NCBI GenBank assembly: GCA_037447655.1
Contig: JBBHKE010001910.1
Span: forward strand, 1 to 53,857
Length of the DNA: 53,857 nt
Direction of reading: 5' to 3'
DNA from: Zygnema cylindricum
Taxonomy: Eukaryota > Streptophyta > Zygnematophyceae > Zygnematales > Zygnemataceae
The translations under genes were made by a program, and so were the position numbers. The notes under the pieces are model-generated. The model was not told the DNA's origin, ran no database searches, and saw only the letters and a list, made by a program, of their open reading frames with translations. The first letter of the stretch is position 1. Each line of letters starts with the position of its first letter. Below are positions 1 through 11,498 of this stretch, piece after piece.

Positions 1-47
1 GTAAAAGTCGGTGTAGGAGACCAAACAGGTTTCTTTTTCCTCCCCAT
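1..47 (-). CDS. Possible start of an LTR-retrotransposon gag reading frame, partial
   Basis: On the minus strand an ATG at 47-45 opens a frame that runs off the window edge (MGRKKKPVWSPTPTF). It lies 58 bases downstream of a primer binding site at 105-119, where a gag would be expected. Only about 15 residues are visible and no domain can be recognised, so the coding call rests on position alone. The family (copia or gypsy) is undetermined. Confidence 0.3.
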   Translation of the reverse strand, partial: MGRKKKPVWSPTPTF

Positions 48-104
48 AATAGCAACACTAGCCAGATTCTCCTCACAGAATATTCTAGGCACTCAATAGC
101 AAGA

Positions 105-119
105 CCCGCTCCGATACCA
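105..119 (-). other. Primer binding site, 3'-end initiator tRNA-Met type
   Basis: Read on the minus strand this is TGGTATCGGAGCGGG, two bases after the LTR end (..TTAACA). The usual plant site for initiator tRNA-Met begins TGGTATCAGAGC, so one base differs in the first twelve. The identical 15-mer appears at 1602-1616 in a different element. Confidence 0.8.
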
Positions 120-121
120 AT

Positions 122-915
122 TGTTAAGAACAAAAGGATAAACTCATTTCAAAATAAGTATCCAAGATAAAGCACAAAGGAAGCTTACACAAAAACAAAT
201 CTCAATCACTTCATAACATATTACATTAACAAAATATAAATATATTAAGCCGAAGCTTTTCGAAAACAATCTCTCACTCTTACCAATCTAACTCACTCAG
301 ATTTCTAACTCACATTGAACACTTAAACTCACTCACACTCACACTCACACTGAATACATTTTAATTATCACAATATATTTCCTAACTCTACTCACATACT
401 AAATACTCACTACCACAACAAAGAACAAGTATAACTGAAAACAATACAATACAGAAATTCCTTAACATAATGACGAGTGAGCTTGCCATAGCCTGCAGCA
501 CTAAGCTACCTCTACTCTGACAAATCTGCTCTTTGTAAACTGAAACAAAATGTTGTAAACTGAAACAAAATGTTGTAAACTGAAACAAAATGTGGCAAGA
601 TCATTGTAGGATCGTAGCAAGATCGGCCGTACAAAGTTATTGCCGCTTCGTCGTACACATAGAATATTTCCGCGGACGAAAAGATCGCGTCACGCTTCGC
701 GAACATGTAATATTCCACGGACGCCAAATCGCGCTACGCAAACCACCGTTTCCGTGAAATCATCCTACGTCCGATTCGTACAAATGAATACCGATCGCAC
801 CAAACCGAACCGTCACAAAAGTACCACACGAAAAAAAACATCATTGTCGCACTAAAATGAACCAAACATTGACGGCGCGATTTCGGCCGACGCCAATTCG
901 CCCAATATCCTAACA
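122..915 (-). repeat. LTR of a minus-strand retrotransposon
   Basis: On the minus strand it begins TGTTAGGATATT and ends TTGTTCTTAACA, with the short inverted repeat TGTTA/TAACA, and is followed after two bases by a primer site. It is 794 bp long. The rest of the element extends left out of the window. It holds a threefold 20-bp repeat at 531-590. No partner LTR is visible, so the boundaries rest on terminal motifs and the primer site. Confidence 0.75.
531..590. repeat. Three tandem copies of a 20-bp unit within the LTR
   Basis: The unit TGTTGTAAACTGAAACAAAA occurs three times in a row, the first copy slightly diverged. Short tandem repeats in an LTR are often enhancer elements, but nothing here shows that directly. 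Confidence 0.85.
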
Positions 916-1599
916 GTAAGAACAAGAATCTACGTGCATCCAATCAAAGGAAAGCACGTCCACGATAGATTCCTTGCTGACACGACACGATGGAGAAGTC
1001 AACGAAATACTACTGCCAGTAAACTTATCCGTACGATTGCTGTCGGCGCTTGATAGAGAAGCAGCCTTAGTACGATAGTACTTTTAGATTTGTTTGTTAC
1101 TTTCGTTTTGGCTTGTTGTTTTGCAATGTTTGAGTCTTTACTGATATTTAGAGTACTTTCATCTTGGCTTCTCGTTTTGCAATGTGTGAGTCTTTACTGA
1201 AATTTAGAGTACTTTCGTCTTGGCTTGTCATTTTGAAATGTTTGAGTCCTTACTGAATTTAGAGTGTTCTAGTCTAATGTATCTGCGGACAATGTATCTG
1301 CGGACAGGCGGCAGATTTCTGGAGGTTTCTTGGCAGCGCACGCTTACACATGACGCGCCATGGATGATCTTTTATTTTTGGGACACCATAGAATGGTGTA
1401 ATCAATCAATTAACAATCATTTGGAGGATTACATTGAAGAATAGAAGTAGATAGAAGAGAATTGTAATTTCGGTTTTTTTATTAATGTGAGAATTTTCCG
1501 AAATGTCTCTTCAATGTTGATTCAATGTTTTGTATTTCAAATGCTTCTACTGCCATAATTGTTTGTAGGTGAGCTCTGAGTGTATTGCCAATCCTTTCA
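916..1599 (+). repeat. LTR remnant of a second retrotransposon (left edge unknown)
   Basis: The stretch ends ..TTTCA, two bases before a primer binding site, so its right part is a plus-strand 5' LTR. I cannot place its left end; part of 916-1100 may be older flanking DNA. The interior of this element was displaced immediately after the primer site by insertion of the copia element starting at 1618. A small frame at 1220-1444 has no recognisable domain. Confidence 0.55.
1101..1268. repeat. Three tandem 56-bp repeats
   Basis: Units start at 1101, 1157 and 1213. Each begins TTTCRTYTTGGCTT and ends near TTTAGAGTAC, with a few substitutions between copies. They lie inside the LTR remnant and are probably part of its U3. 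Confidence 0.85.
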
Positions 1600-1601
1600 T
1601 T

Positions 1602-1616
1602 TGGTATCGGAGCGGG
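1602..1616 (+). other. Primer binding site, 3'-end initiator tRNA-Met type
   Basis: TGGTATCGGAGCGGG, two bases after an LTR ending CA. The next base but one (1618) is the first base of the copia LTR of element 1, so element 1 landed right at the edge of this primer site. Confidence 0.8.
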
Positions 1617-1617
1617 T

Positions 1618-2611
1618 TGTTAAAATCACTAGATTTATGAGGTATTTTCTAGTATTAATAGATTAAAAGTAAAAGGGAAGCGTAAGCAGCTTGCTTCCAC
1701 CTCCTTCATACTTGTTGTAGTCACTGAACGAAAGTGAGGGGGGTTAGAGTCATTGCTGCCTCAACTTTATAGGCAAAGCTAAAGAGTGACAAAAGTCACT
1801 CTTTAACAAAAAGGTAGAGTCTGGTAAGACTCGAACCTCCGACCGGAATAGCCAAGCGTAGCCATAAGCTCTAACCGGTCTGTCGTAGGAGTTTGTTAGA
1901 CTACATAGGGTTAAAATACTACTTAAAAATTGCTTAGGAATATTAATCCGATTAACGAAATTACAGATAAAGAACATAAAGACTAGTTGGAATATGGTGC
2001 GAACAAAAACCTGCACGAAATAGATGTACCGAACAATTATTTTAACGTGTAGTATTAAAAGCCGGTTTAGATCCAACGGCACGCATCATCGCCGAGATCC
2101 CGGAATGGCCGTTTTGGCGGTTTTCGGGCATAACATGACTTGGTGCCACATGGCAAGATAGTATTGGGAAGAGGGAGTATGTGGGAGCATGAGGAGAATT
2201 CTGAAGGAGACAAACATCCACTCCATAGCCTTCTTGTACATAGGCCGTACACAAAAGGACATCGGCCATAGTACCTTTCCGTACTATACAGTCTTCTGAT
2301 TTTTTCGTACATCAGTAGATAGGGGTTGTGAGAGGGGTTTAGGATTTAGAGGATTGAGGAGGTAGCTGCCTCTCTCCCAATAAGCTTGTATAAATATTCC
2401 CGTCTTTGCCACTTCATACCTTATCGCCTGGTTTGGCGTTTTCACTAATTTTTTTTGATGTGGACTCATCGAAATCCGAAGTGCATAGGATTGCAGTCAA
2501 ATTTTTTGTTTGTCTTCTTGGGTAGTAGTGGTTCTAGTTGAAAGGGAGTTAGTCAAAAACTACCTAAAGGCTTTATGAATTTTGTAGTCCAATGAGGGAC
2601 ACAGAATTGCA
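1618..2611 (+). repeat. 5' LTR of element 1 (family A, type 1)
   Basis: 994 bp, starting TGTTAAAATCACTAG and ending ACAGAATTGCA. Its end is set by homology with the solo LTR at 15000-16069, whose limits are fixed by a target duplication and host-frame continuity. The gag ATG at 2592 lies inside the LTR. Two hairpins (1781-1804, 1817-1832) are conserved in other family-A LTRs. The copy starting at 6674 matches it for about 565 bases. Confidence 0.85.
1781..1837. other. Two conserved stem-loops and an antisense tRNA-like B box in the LTR
   Basis: Hairpin A is AAAGAGTGAC-AAAA-GTCACTCTTT. Hairpin B is GAGTCT-GGTA-AGACTC. The LTR at 6674 keeps both, B as GAGTCC-GGTT-GGACTC, a compensatory change. 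The LTR at the window end keeps A as AGAGTGGC-TTAA-GCCACTCT, again compensatory. On the minus strand GGTTCGAGTC (1837-1828) matches a pol III B box and is followed by TTTTT (1812-1808), so a tRNA or SINE fragment may be the source. Confidence 0.6.
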
Positions 2612-5600
2612 GGTTATAGGCCCACCCTATAGGGTGCCCATCTTCAACGAATCTAGGTTCATTTACTTGGAAGCCATGATAAAAGAGGCGTTGTGTGAAA
2701 AACGATAGTGGGGTATTGTTAGTAGACAAGTGAAACGTCCATCTCAGGGAACCCCACTAGGGTTTGGTGGAGTGAGGTTTTCTGCAAGAGCATCTGTTCC
2801 AATGGAGGAGGTAGACGATGGGGACAGAAGTGTGTTCGAAATGGGTAAAAATGTTAGACTAGTGTAATGATCTCTCTTATTTGTATATAGAGATGGAGAG
2901 TGCCGGATGGACAGTTATAATGAAGATGAAAGTCAATACCCCTATCACGAAGTTGCCTGATAAGTATGAGAACAGAGTGGACCGAGTGTAGAAAATGGAT
3001 GACAGTTCTTTGAAGCGGAATACAGTGGTCTGCATGAAACTTGTGCAGGGTAACATTATCGAGATCAGAGCGGATGAAAGAGCATTCAACCTCGAGCAGC
3101 TGGAAAAGACCGGTGGAAGAAGGATTTAAAGAAGCCGTACAACATCTTCAAAGGAGAAAGAGATCAGTTTGGAGAACCAAGACCCCCAAAGGGTCTTTGT
3201 CATATTTGCAATAAATCGGGACACTTCATAGCAGATTGTACCAAGTTGACAGAGCTGATGCTCCAAGAGAACCGTGGAGGGGGCTCTTCCGGAGGGAAGA
3301 ATAAGGCAGTCGTGGTCACGCGAGTAAAAGGTGATACCCACGAGGATGAGACCTCTGATGAGGAGGATGGGGAGCTCCTTGTCGACGAGAAATTACAGGA
3401 GAAGGAGATCCTTCAGAAACAAAAGTGTGCTCTTGGAGACATTCGGGAAGCTCCACAAGAAGGATGGATCATAAATTCAGGTGCATCATGCATATTTGTT
3501 GTGACTAACACCTCTTTACAAGGCTAAGAAAGATCCCTACTGTAGAGATAGAGTATGGGGACAAAATAGTAATTACTACAGATTTAGTAGGTTTAGTAGA
3601 TCTGAAAGTCAAAGTGGAGGGTAAGACTTCTATTCTCACCTTCTCGGATGTACTTTATATTCCTCAACTGAGTAAAAATCTTGTATCTACCTCTGTATTA
3701 GTTGACAAAGAATTTGATACCTTTACTAAAAATGGACTCTTTACAACAAAGTTTGGGGATGAAGTCTACTTCAAAGCAGATAAAGGTAGCTTAGGAATGT
3801 TTAGGCTTAACGTGAGTAATGAAAAGAAGAGTGCTTACTATATTGGAGTCAAAAGTTTGATGATTTGGCATAAGCGGTTGGGTCATGTGCATTTTGATAC
3901 GTTGAGGGAAATGAAGAAACTTCGTGTAGTAGAAGGCATTCAGTTTGGGGATAATGAAATGATGGATGATTATGGTGGCTGTGCCCAAGGTAAGGCTTAG
4001 AGACTCCCCTTTCCCAAAACTGCCACATATAGAGGTGAGAAAGTACTAGATCTGGTCCACACAGATATCGGGGGACCGGCAAGAGTACCTTCGCTCGGAG
4101 GGAAGAGGTTTATGTTGACAATTGTTGATGATTGGTCTAGATACTCTAGAGTCTACTTCCTAAAAACAAAGTCTGAAACACACCTTACTTCAAAGAATAT
4201 AAAGCCTGGAGTAAAAAGATGCACAGAACCCCCATTAAGAGAATAAGGATTGACAATGGGGGAGAATAAACCTTTAACCAGTTTGAGGAATACTTCAAGG
4301 ATGAGGGAGTTCACCATCAGGAAACTGTACCGAAAAATCAAGAACAAAATGGGGTAGCTGAGAGGTTGAACTGGACTCTTGGAGATAGTGTACGTAGTAT
4401 GTTGGCGGACAAGAAGATAGGAAAAAGGTTTTGTGTAGAAGCCATGAACTCTACTAACTACATTAAAAATAGAGTCCTTATTGTAGCCGTGAAAGGAATG
4501 ACACCTTATGAGAGATGGGTTGGAAGGAAAAAAAATATTTCTCACCTGAAAGTATTCGGTAGTCAAGTTTATAGTCTTGTCATGGATAGGAAAAACTGGA
4601 AACCAGATGCTAAGGGGAAACGAAGATATTTTGTGGGATATGATGAGGATGTCAAGGGATATAGAGTATATGACCTAGCTAAAATGGATATCATTCTGGT
4701 AAAACACCTAGTTGTCATGGATGAAGGGAAGTCATTTGATCCTTTCAAATACACCAAGAAGATAAGAATCAATTTTGAGTCCGAGAGTGAGGAGGACTTG
4801 GATCTTCCCGGAAGGGACATGAGTGAAAATGTGATTGCACATTCCGGGGAGATTCAAGATGGTGGAGATATATCGGAATCTCCTCATATCTCTATACACT
4901 CCGAGGAGACAAAAGAGGAGGAGCCGGAACCGACTTCCATAGATAAGGGAGCCGATGAGACAGTGAGGAGGAACCTAAGACTTCCCTCCATTCTAGCTTT
5001 GGACTTTGAGGGAGGACAAAGAAGCAGCAAATGGCTACAAGAAAAATAGGCCGCTCACAAGGTAACTAAGTTGTCTCACCCTGATGAGCCTCATTCATAC
5101 TCGAAAGCAATGGAGAATCCGGAGAAAGATAGATGGGTTAGAGCCATAAATGATGAGATGGCCTCCATCATGGAAGCAAATACTTGGGAGCTAGTGGAGT
5201 GTCCTCCAGACATAAAACTGATTGGGTGCAAATGGGTGTTTAAACTGAAACTAAACCCAGATAATACCATTGAGAGATATAAGGCTCGGTTGGTAACAAA
5301 GGGGTTCACCCATAAAGAGGGGATAGATTATGAAGAGACTTTTGCTCTGATAGTTTGGTTCCCATCTGTAAGGATTCTCCTCAGTCTAGCAGCAGCGGAA
5401 GACATGGAAATACACCAAATGGATATTTAGAGTGCTTCTTCAACGGTGAGCTAGAGGAAGAAATCTTCATGATGCACCCTGTGGGGTTTGTAAAGGAAGG
5501 AGAGGGGAGCAAATTTTGGAGACTCAAAAAATCCTCATATGAACAGAAGCAGGCTCCCAGACAATGGAATAAGAAACTGGATGAGTTTCTCACCGGTCTA

Positions 5601-6609
5601 GGATATATCCGAATAAGTTCAGACCATTCAATTTAAATGTTTGAGGATGAGAATGGTGTGGCCACCATTCAATTTATGTGGATGATTTTGGTGTTAAATA
5701 TTCATGGAAAGATCAATAAGCTAAGAATCTTAGAAGCGTTGATTAAGGTTGGGGGAGGCAAATACATTTTGGGAAATCAAATGGAAAAAGATAGGGGGAA
5801 AAGAATTATCAGACTTACTCAGAAACAAGCCATAGGAAATATGCTTGAAAAATTCCATATGGAAAAGGCTAACAATTGTACCACTCCCATGGACTTAAAG
5901 AAAGTAAGTGATGGGAGTGTAGAAATACGAGTGATAATCTTAGAAAATCAAATGTGTTCAGAAGATAGACAAATTATGAAGTCTATTCCTTACAGGCATG
6001 TTGTAGGAAGCTTTATCTACTTTATCAATTGTACTAGACTAGAAATAGCAACAGCGGTTGGAGTCCTCAGTAGGATTCTTAATGATCCTAGGAAGAGAGA
6101 CTGGGAGGCAGCCAAGTAATTCATGAGATATCTGGTGGGAATTAGGGATTTAGGGATGCATTTGGGAGGGGAGCACACTGACATCACTACTTGGAGTGAT
6201 GCTAGTTATGGGGATGCACCTTTGAGAAGATGCACTTCTAGGTATATGTTGTATATGGGGGAAGGTGCTTGCTGTTTAAAGTAGCAAGCAACAAAAGGTG
6301 GTTGCTCAATCCACTATGGAGGCTGAGTACATGGCCTCTTGTTCTGCTGTGAAAGAGTTGATGTGGGTCAAGTCATTATTACATAAACAAGGGTATATGA
6401 GGGAGGGGTTGCATGAGGTGTTTTGTGATAAACAAGCTACCATTGCAATTGCAACCAATCCAAAACATCATTTCAAGGCTAAACATATTGACATAATATT
6501 AAGTTTCGTAAGGGAAAAGGTTGAAAAAAAAGTTTTGAATCTTATGTATAAGAGTGATGGGGAAATGGTGGGTGATATGATGACCAAACCTGTGCCCTCT
6601 TCCAACTAA
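2592..6609 (+). pseudogene. Copia gag-pol polyprotein remnant, element 1
   Basis: Domain order is that of Ty1/copia. Gag starts at 2592 inside the LTR. A CCHC knuckle (CHICNKSGHFIADC) is at 3198-3239. The protease site has decayed to NSG near 3474. The WHKRLGH zinc motif is near 3867. Integrase covers roughly 4030-5050 and is broken around 4200-4370 by stops and frame changes; the part with QNGVAERLN and its acidic C-terminal tail is open at 4366-5049. Reverse transcriptase opens at 5071 with KARLVTKGF; YVDD survives near 5673 in a shifted frame. RNase H (6298-6609) keeps AQSTMEAEYMA and KHIDI. It cannot encode a working polyprotein. Closest relative in the window is element 5, then the 5' half of the composite. 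Confidence 0.9.
2612..2624 (+). other. Internal-tRNA primer binding site of element 1
   Basis: GGTTATAGGCCCA starts at the first base after the LTR. It differs by one base from GGTTATGGGCCCA, the complement of the anticodon arm of initiator tRNA-Met (GGGCCCAUAACC). It is simultaneously coding: the gag frame reads L-Q-V-I-G-P-P across it. Confidence 0.75.
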
Positions 6610-6673
6610 AAATACTGTAGAGAAAAGTGTGGATTAAAAAAGAAATTAACATTAGACTAAAAAATAAAAGGAG

Positions 6674-8065
6674 TGTTGAATCACTAGATTTAGGAGGTAT
6701 TTTGTAGGTCTCAATAGATTAAAGGAAAAAGGGAAGCGTAGGTAGCCTGCTTCCACCTCCTCCCTATAGCCCACATACTTCTTGTAGTAAGTGAAAGAAA
6801 GTGAGGGGGGGTGGAGTCATGGCTGCCTCCGCTTTATAGGCACAACTAAAGAGTGACATAAGTCACTCTTTAACAAAAAGGTAGAGTCCGGTTGGACTCG
6901 AACCTCTGACCAACAAAGCAAGGCGTAGCCATCAGTTCTAACCTGTCTGTCGTAGGAGTTCCTTAGACTAAATAGGGTTTGAATATTACTTAAATATTGC
7001 TTAGGAACATTAATCAGATTAACGAAATTACATATAAAGAATATAGAGATTAGTTAGAATATGGTGCGAACAATAACCCGCACGAAACAAATGTACCGGA
7101 CATTTGTTTTAACGGCTAGTATTAAAAGCCAGTTTGGATCCAACGGCACGCATCATCACCGAGATTCACAATGGTCGGTTTTGCGGTTTTCAAGCGTAAC
7201 ATGACCTGGCGCCATGTGGCAAGATAGTCTGCGGGAAGATTTCATCGTGGTACCTGCCGGACGGTAAGCAGCTGATAGCCGGTAGCCTTATTCGTTATGT
7301 CTAGACCTAGTGTTACGTGCTATTGGGTTTGATATTTACTCATACATTACCAAGTAAGATAATTCATTTAACTAAAACTATTTAAGGGATACATAGATTC
7401 ATTAATGTAAAAGTACGGATTGTGGTACGGATAAAGAAACGAATACCACGCATTTGTTTCTTTACCGAAACGAATACCGCGCAGGTATTTATTACGGCTA
7501 CGATTAAATGTGAATTTAATCGGACGGCCGAAATGAACTCCGATATCGCGGAAGAGGATTTCGGCCGTAGGTGGTCATCACCACATCGAAGACACGTGGC
7601 GAAATAACATTGGATCGCGGCATCTTCGAAAATTAATGGAGCAAATTCGAATATACCACGTGTCGACATTTAGGCCATGTCGTACAATGTACGTACAAAA
7701 AGTACACCGGTTGTTGTACTTTTATGTACGGAAGTGGAATATGATTCGCTCCGTACATTAGTAGATAGAGTCTGTGAGAGAGATGGGACTTAGAAAAATT
7801 AGGAGATATGACCCTCTCTCCCTAAGAGCTTCTGTACAAAAGGTCAACTTTGACCCACCATAACTTACTGCTCAGGGGAGCAAATTCAGAGATTCTTTTT
7901 GCTATCGACTCAGGGTAGTCTTGTCTTCACAGAGGTGAATTTGTTCAGAGTTTTTTTCTGCCAGGGTGGCATTTGTTCTTGCTGAAAAACAAAGGGGTCA
8001 GGGTTATACTTGAGGATTTTTCGAAGCTGTCCACTCTGAGGACTTATGGAGGTCTCAGAGTTTCA
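6674..8065 (+). repeat. Chimeric family-A LTR (type 1 joined to type 2)
   Basis: From 6674 to about 7239 it matches the 5' LTR of element 1. From about 7240 (tttcatcgtggtacctgcc) to 8065 it matches the solo LTR at 15000-16069 from its base ~235 to its end. Total length is 1392 bp, longer than either parent (994 and 1070). The junction is not at equivalent positions, so simple homologous LTR-LTR exchange does not explain it. Type-1 hairpins are present at 6848-6871 and 6884-6899. It separates element 1 from the composite downstream. Confidence 0.7.
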
Positions 8066-9724
8066 GGTTATGGGCCCACCCTCTAGGGTACCAATATATA
8101 ATAGAACTAGCTTCATATACTGGGAAAGTATGATGATAGGAGCTCTATGCGAAAAAAGGTTTTGGGGGATAGTGAGTGGACGATTGGGGCGTCCATCAAG
8201 TCTTGGAATTCCTCCAGGGTTTAAAGGAAGCAGATTCACCAGGAAAGAGGATTCACCTTCAACGGAGGAAACAAAGGAAGGAGAGGTGGTGGACAAAAGA
8301 GCGGAGAAGGAGACGACAACACCAATAGCAATTGGTTCAGCATTTATGTCACCTATTCCGAGGAACGAGGAGAATGATAATCAAACCTAGGACTTCAACA
8401 ATATGGCGACAAAGCACTTCATCCTACACCATCTTACTCAAGGACTTGCATGTCCTCATTTGGAAGTAGAAAGGGCATCCGATCTGTGGATGGCTCTCAC
8501 AGAGATGTACTGAAATTCAGCAACAACAGTTGGCTGATCATAAAGTTAAGGAATATGTATACAAAGGGGGGAAAATGTTGGATTTTTTGCAATGAGCTTG
8601 CTACACTCTTCATGGAGCTAGAGAGTGCGGGAAAAGATTTTAGTGAAAAAGAAAAAGTTAACTGTTTTACTGATGAAGTTACCCGATGAGTTCGAGAACA
8701 TAGTCAACCGTGTGCAGGACTTGCCGGACTCAAGGTGGATATGGAACTCAGTGGTAGGGATGATTCTCATTCGGGAGAATACAATTGAGATCCGAAGGGG
8801 AGGAAAGAGTGGCCAAGCCTTGGCAACTTCGACCGATTGGAGGAACAAGGATTCCCGAAACTCGTCGGAAACTATGGGGGAAGGGAGCAGAAAAATCAGG
8901 CCGACGAGTTCGGACCAAGGGCTCCCAAAGGTTTATGTCATTTTTGTAAGAAATTGGGGCACTATATGGTAGAGTGCACTAAGCTAACCGAGCTTCAGTT
9001 AAAGGAAGGGCAGACCGGTGGAACCCCGAGAGGAAAGAAAAAGGCCCTTGTGACACAGGTACATGAGGCGGAATCCGAGGACGAGGAAGATAAGCTCCTT
9101 TTGGATTAGGAGATGGAGGCGAAAAACGAGGTCGAAATTCCACAAAGGCAGAAATGTGCTTACGGTGGATAGAAAGGTGAAGCAGGCTGGATTATAGATT
9201 CAGGTGCCTCGATGCACATGTGCAAGGATAGGCACCTGTTCACTAAGATAAGAAAGATTCCCACCGTAGAGATAGAGTACGGGGATGGGAGGATAGTCAC
9301 CGCTACCATTGTAGGATTAGTAGATGTGAAAGTGTTAGTGGAAGGAAAAACATCCATAGTAACATTCTCCGATGTATTGTTTATTCCGGAGCTGAACAAA
9401 AACCTCATCTCTACATCTGTATTAGATGATAAGGGTTTTTTTACTAACATTAGGGAAGGAGTCTTTACTGCTAGTTTTGAGGAGGACGTCTATTTCATTG
9501 CTGAGAAAGGTAGCCATGGGATGTTTTGGCTGATTTTAAGTAATGAAACGAAGAAACTTTATTATGCTGGTGTTGATGATATTATGATGTGGCATAAGAG
9601 GCTTGGGCATGTGAATCTAGATAAGTTAAAAGAGATGAAAAAGATAGGAGTGGTGGAAGGGATTCAGCTCTGTGAGAGTGATAATATATGTGATTGTAGT
9701 GGATGTGCTCAAGGTAAAGCACAC
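8046..9724 (+). pseudogene. Copia gag, protease and GAG-pre-integrase region, family A
   Basis: Gag starts at 8046, 20 bases before the LTR end (MEVSEF), and continues with QVMGPPSRVPIYN, the N-terminal motif shared by every copia element here. A frame break follows near 8390. An intact CCHC knuckle (CHFCKKLGHYMVEC) is at about 8936-8977. A TAG at about 9107 precedes a protease region with intact D-S-G (IIDSGASMHMC, near 9192-9224). The zinc-binding WHKRLGH...CSGCAQGK follows, and the frame then stops at the junction with family B. This is the best-preserved family-A gag in the window but has several breaks. Confidence 0.85.
8066..8078 (+). other. Internal-tRNA primer binding site, exact match
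   Basis: GGTTATGGGCCCA, immediately after an LTR ending TTTCA, is fully complementary to the conserved initiator tRNA-Met anticodon arm GGGCCCAUAACC plus one flanking base. It is read in gag as the codons for V-M-G-P. Confidence 0.8.
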
Positions 9725-10931
9725 ATGTAAAGATGGCCTTTTTGCACGGAGAACTAGAAGAGACCATTTACATGCAGCAACCTGAAAATTATGTGGAACA
9801 AGGAAAAGAGCACTTAGTATGCAAGTTGTTAAAATCTTTGTACGTCATAAAAGAGCCACCTAGACAGTAGAATGTGAAGCTTGATGAATTCCTAACTAGC
9901 TTAGGATTTCAAAGGATAAGTTTTGATCACTCTGTTTATGTTATAAAGGGTGAAAATGGGATAGTGTATATAGCGGTGTATGTAGATGATTTAATATTAA
10001 TTAGCAAATCGATGGCTGAAATTAACAAAATCAAAATTGCTCTAAACTCACGGTCCGAGATGAAAGACCTCGGTGAGGCAAAATATATTTTGGGTATCCA
10101 GGTAGAGAGGGACAGAAATAAGAAAGAAATAAAAATGATTCAAAAGGAGGCTATTGGAAACATGTTAGATGAGTACGGAATGCGGGGGGCAAAAGGATGT
10201 CTAACTCGAATGGAGTTTCATCAAAAGTTAGAGGGAGAAGAGACAGAACCAGGTGTCATTGTTAGGGCGTATTTAGAATCAAGGGACAATGATTCTATGA
10301 CACAAATACCTTACAGACAGATAGTGGGAAGCTTAATATATTTCATGAATTGTACCCATCCTAACATTGCCGCAGCAGTCGGGGTACTAAGCAGGAGTCT
10401 AGAGAATCCGAGAAAATCTGACTTTGATGCACCAAGGAGAGTCTTAAGATATTTGGCCGGAACCAAAGACCTCAAACTCACACTAGGCGGAGGAGAAGTA
10501 AAACTGCAAACGTGAAGTGATGCAAGCTATGGCGATATGCCAAGCCAAAAATCCACCACGAGTTTCGTTCTACAAATTGGGAACGGTACTTGCTGCTAGA
10601 GCAGCAAAATTCAAAAGGTGATAGCACAGAGGCCCTGAAAGAACTCTTATGGGTAAAATCCATGTTACTAGAACTAGGATACATGCAATTTGGTCCACAG
10701 GTGATCTGGTGTGATAACCAGGCTGCCATATCCATTACTTCTAACCCGCGTCATCACTTCAAAAGCAAGCACATTGATGTAAGATTACACTTTGTAACGG
10801 AAAAAGTGTTCTCTAGAGTGATTAAATTATGTTATCTGCCAGATGCAAAAATGATTGCTGATATGCTCACTAAAGCTCTTCCTGCTTCTAAGTTGAGGTA
10901 TTGTAAAAACGCAGTGGGATTAAGTGAATAG
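9725..10931 (+). pseudogene. Copia reverse transcriptase / RNase H fragment, family B
   Basis: Homology to element 4 begins at the reverse-transcriptase motif (D)[15 protein letters not shown]. YVDD is present (VAVYVDDLILISKS, near 9978), as are the IPYRQIVGSLIYFMNC region and RNase H (CDNQAAISITSNPRHHFKSKHIDV). The frame ends with the family terminus GLSE at 10931. Three in-frame stops fall on conserved tryptophan codons: TAG 9868, TGA 10513 and TAG 10597. A deletion of about 30 bases near 10628 removes the STMEAEY motif. Not functional. Confidence 0.9.
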
Positions 10932-11206
10932 TTCATTTGCTGCACTGCTATAGTGCAACACTGCGATAAGCCCACCATTGAGATATAGTGGGACTGGGTG
11001 ACTTGCTGATTGTTATATTGTTATGCTGCGATGTTGCGCTTCTTTGTCATCGTTGCAGCGTCAGTATACTGAGTCTAAAGCTGTAGGGGAGTGTTGTTTT
11101 TGGAAAGCTTTCAATCTCAAGAAATAAGTAGGACGGCAGAAAGGTAGTAATTTGTAGCGTAAGTTTCATAAGGATATGCGTCATCACTTGAGGACAACGC
11201 AGTTGC

Positions 11207-11365
11207 TATGCATACAGAGCAGCACAGCATCGTAGCTGCTGTGCAGACAGAGCAGCGCAGCTGCTATACAAATAGAGCAGCGCAGCAGCTATGCAGACAG
11301 AGCAGCGCCGCAGCGCAGTTGCTATGCAGACAAAGCAGCGCAGCAGCGAAGCTGCGACACAGACA
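11207..11365. repeat. Imperfect GCAGACAGAGCAGCGCAG repeats in U3
   Basis: About five imperfect copies of a 25-30 bp unit rich in GCAGC and CAGCTG. Reading frames across this stretch (such as 11208-11504) are repeat artefacts. Confidence 0.75.
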
Positions 11366-11498
11366 CGACAAACGCAACTGCGGTTACTTTGGATATGATC
11401 CGTACAGACAACGCAGCTGCTCCTATCTTGGATATGATTCGGTACGGGACACTGCAGCTGCGTTTGATATGAATCAGGTCAACAGACCTCAACTTAGT

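Larger units (their letters stand above)
1618..7239 (+). mobile_element. Ty1/copia retrotransposon, element 1 (family A), degenerate
   Basis: Complete in layout: 5' LTR 1618-2611, primer site, gag-pol remnant 2592-6609, polypurine stretch just before 6674 (..aaaaggag), then the 3' LTR. The 3' LTR matches the 5' LTR only to about 7239, where it changes to the sequence of another LTR subtype. The five bases before the element are cgggt; because the right end is replaced, no target duplication can be confirmed. Many stops and frameshifts make it non-autonomous. Confidence 0.85.

Noticed and set aside
1815-1905. Functional tRNA gene on the minus strand
   Set aside because: No acceptor stem pairs properly and the D arm is irregular; only tRNA-like pieces remain.
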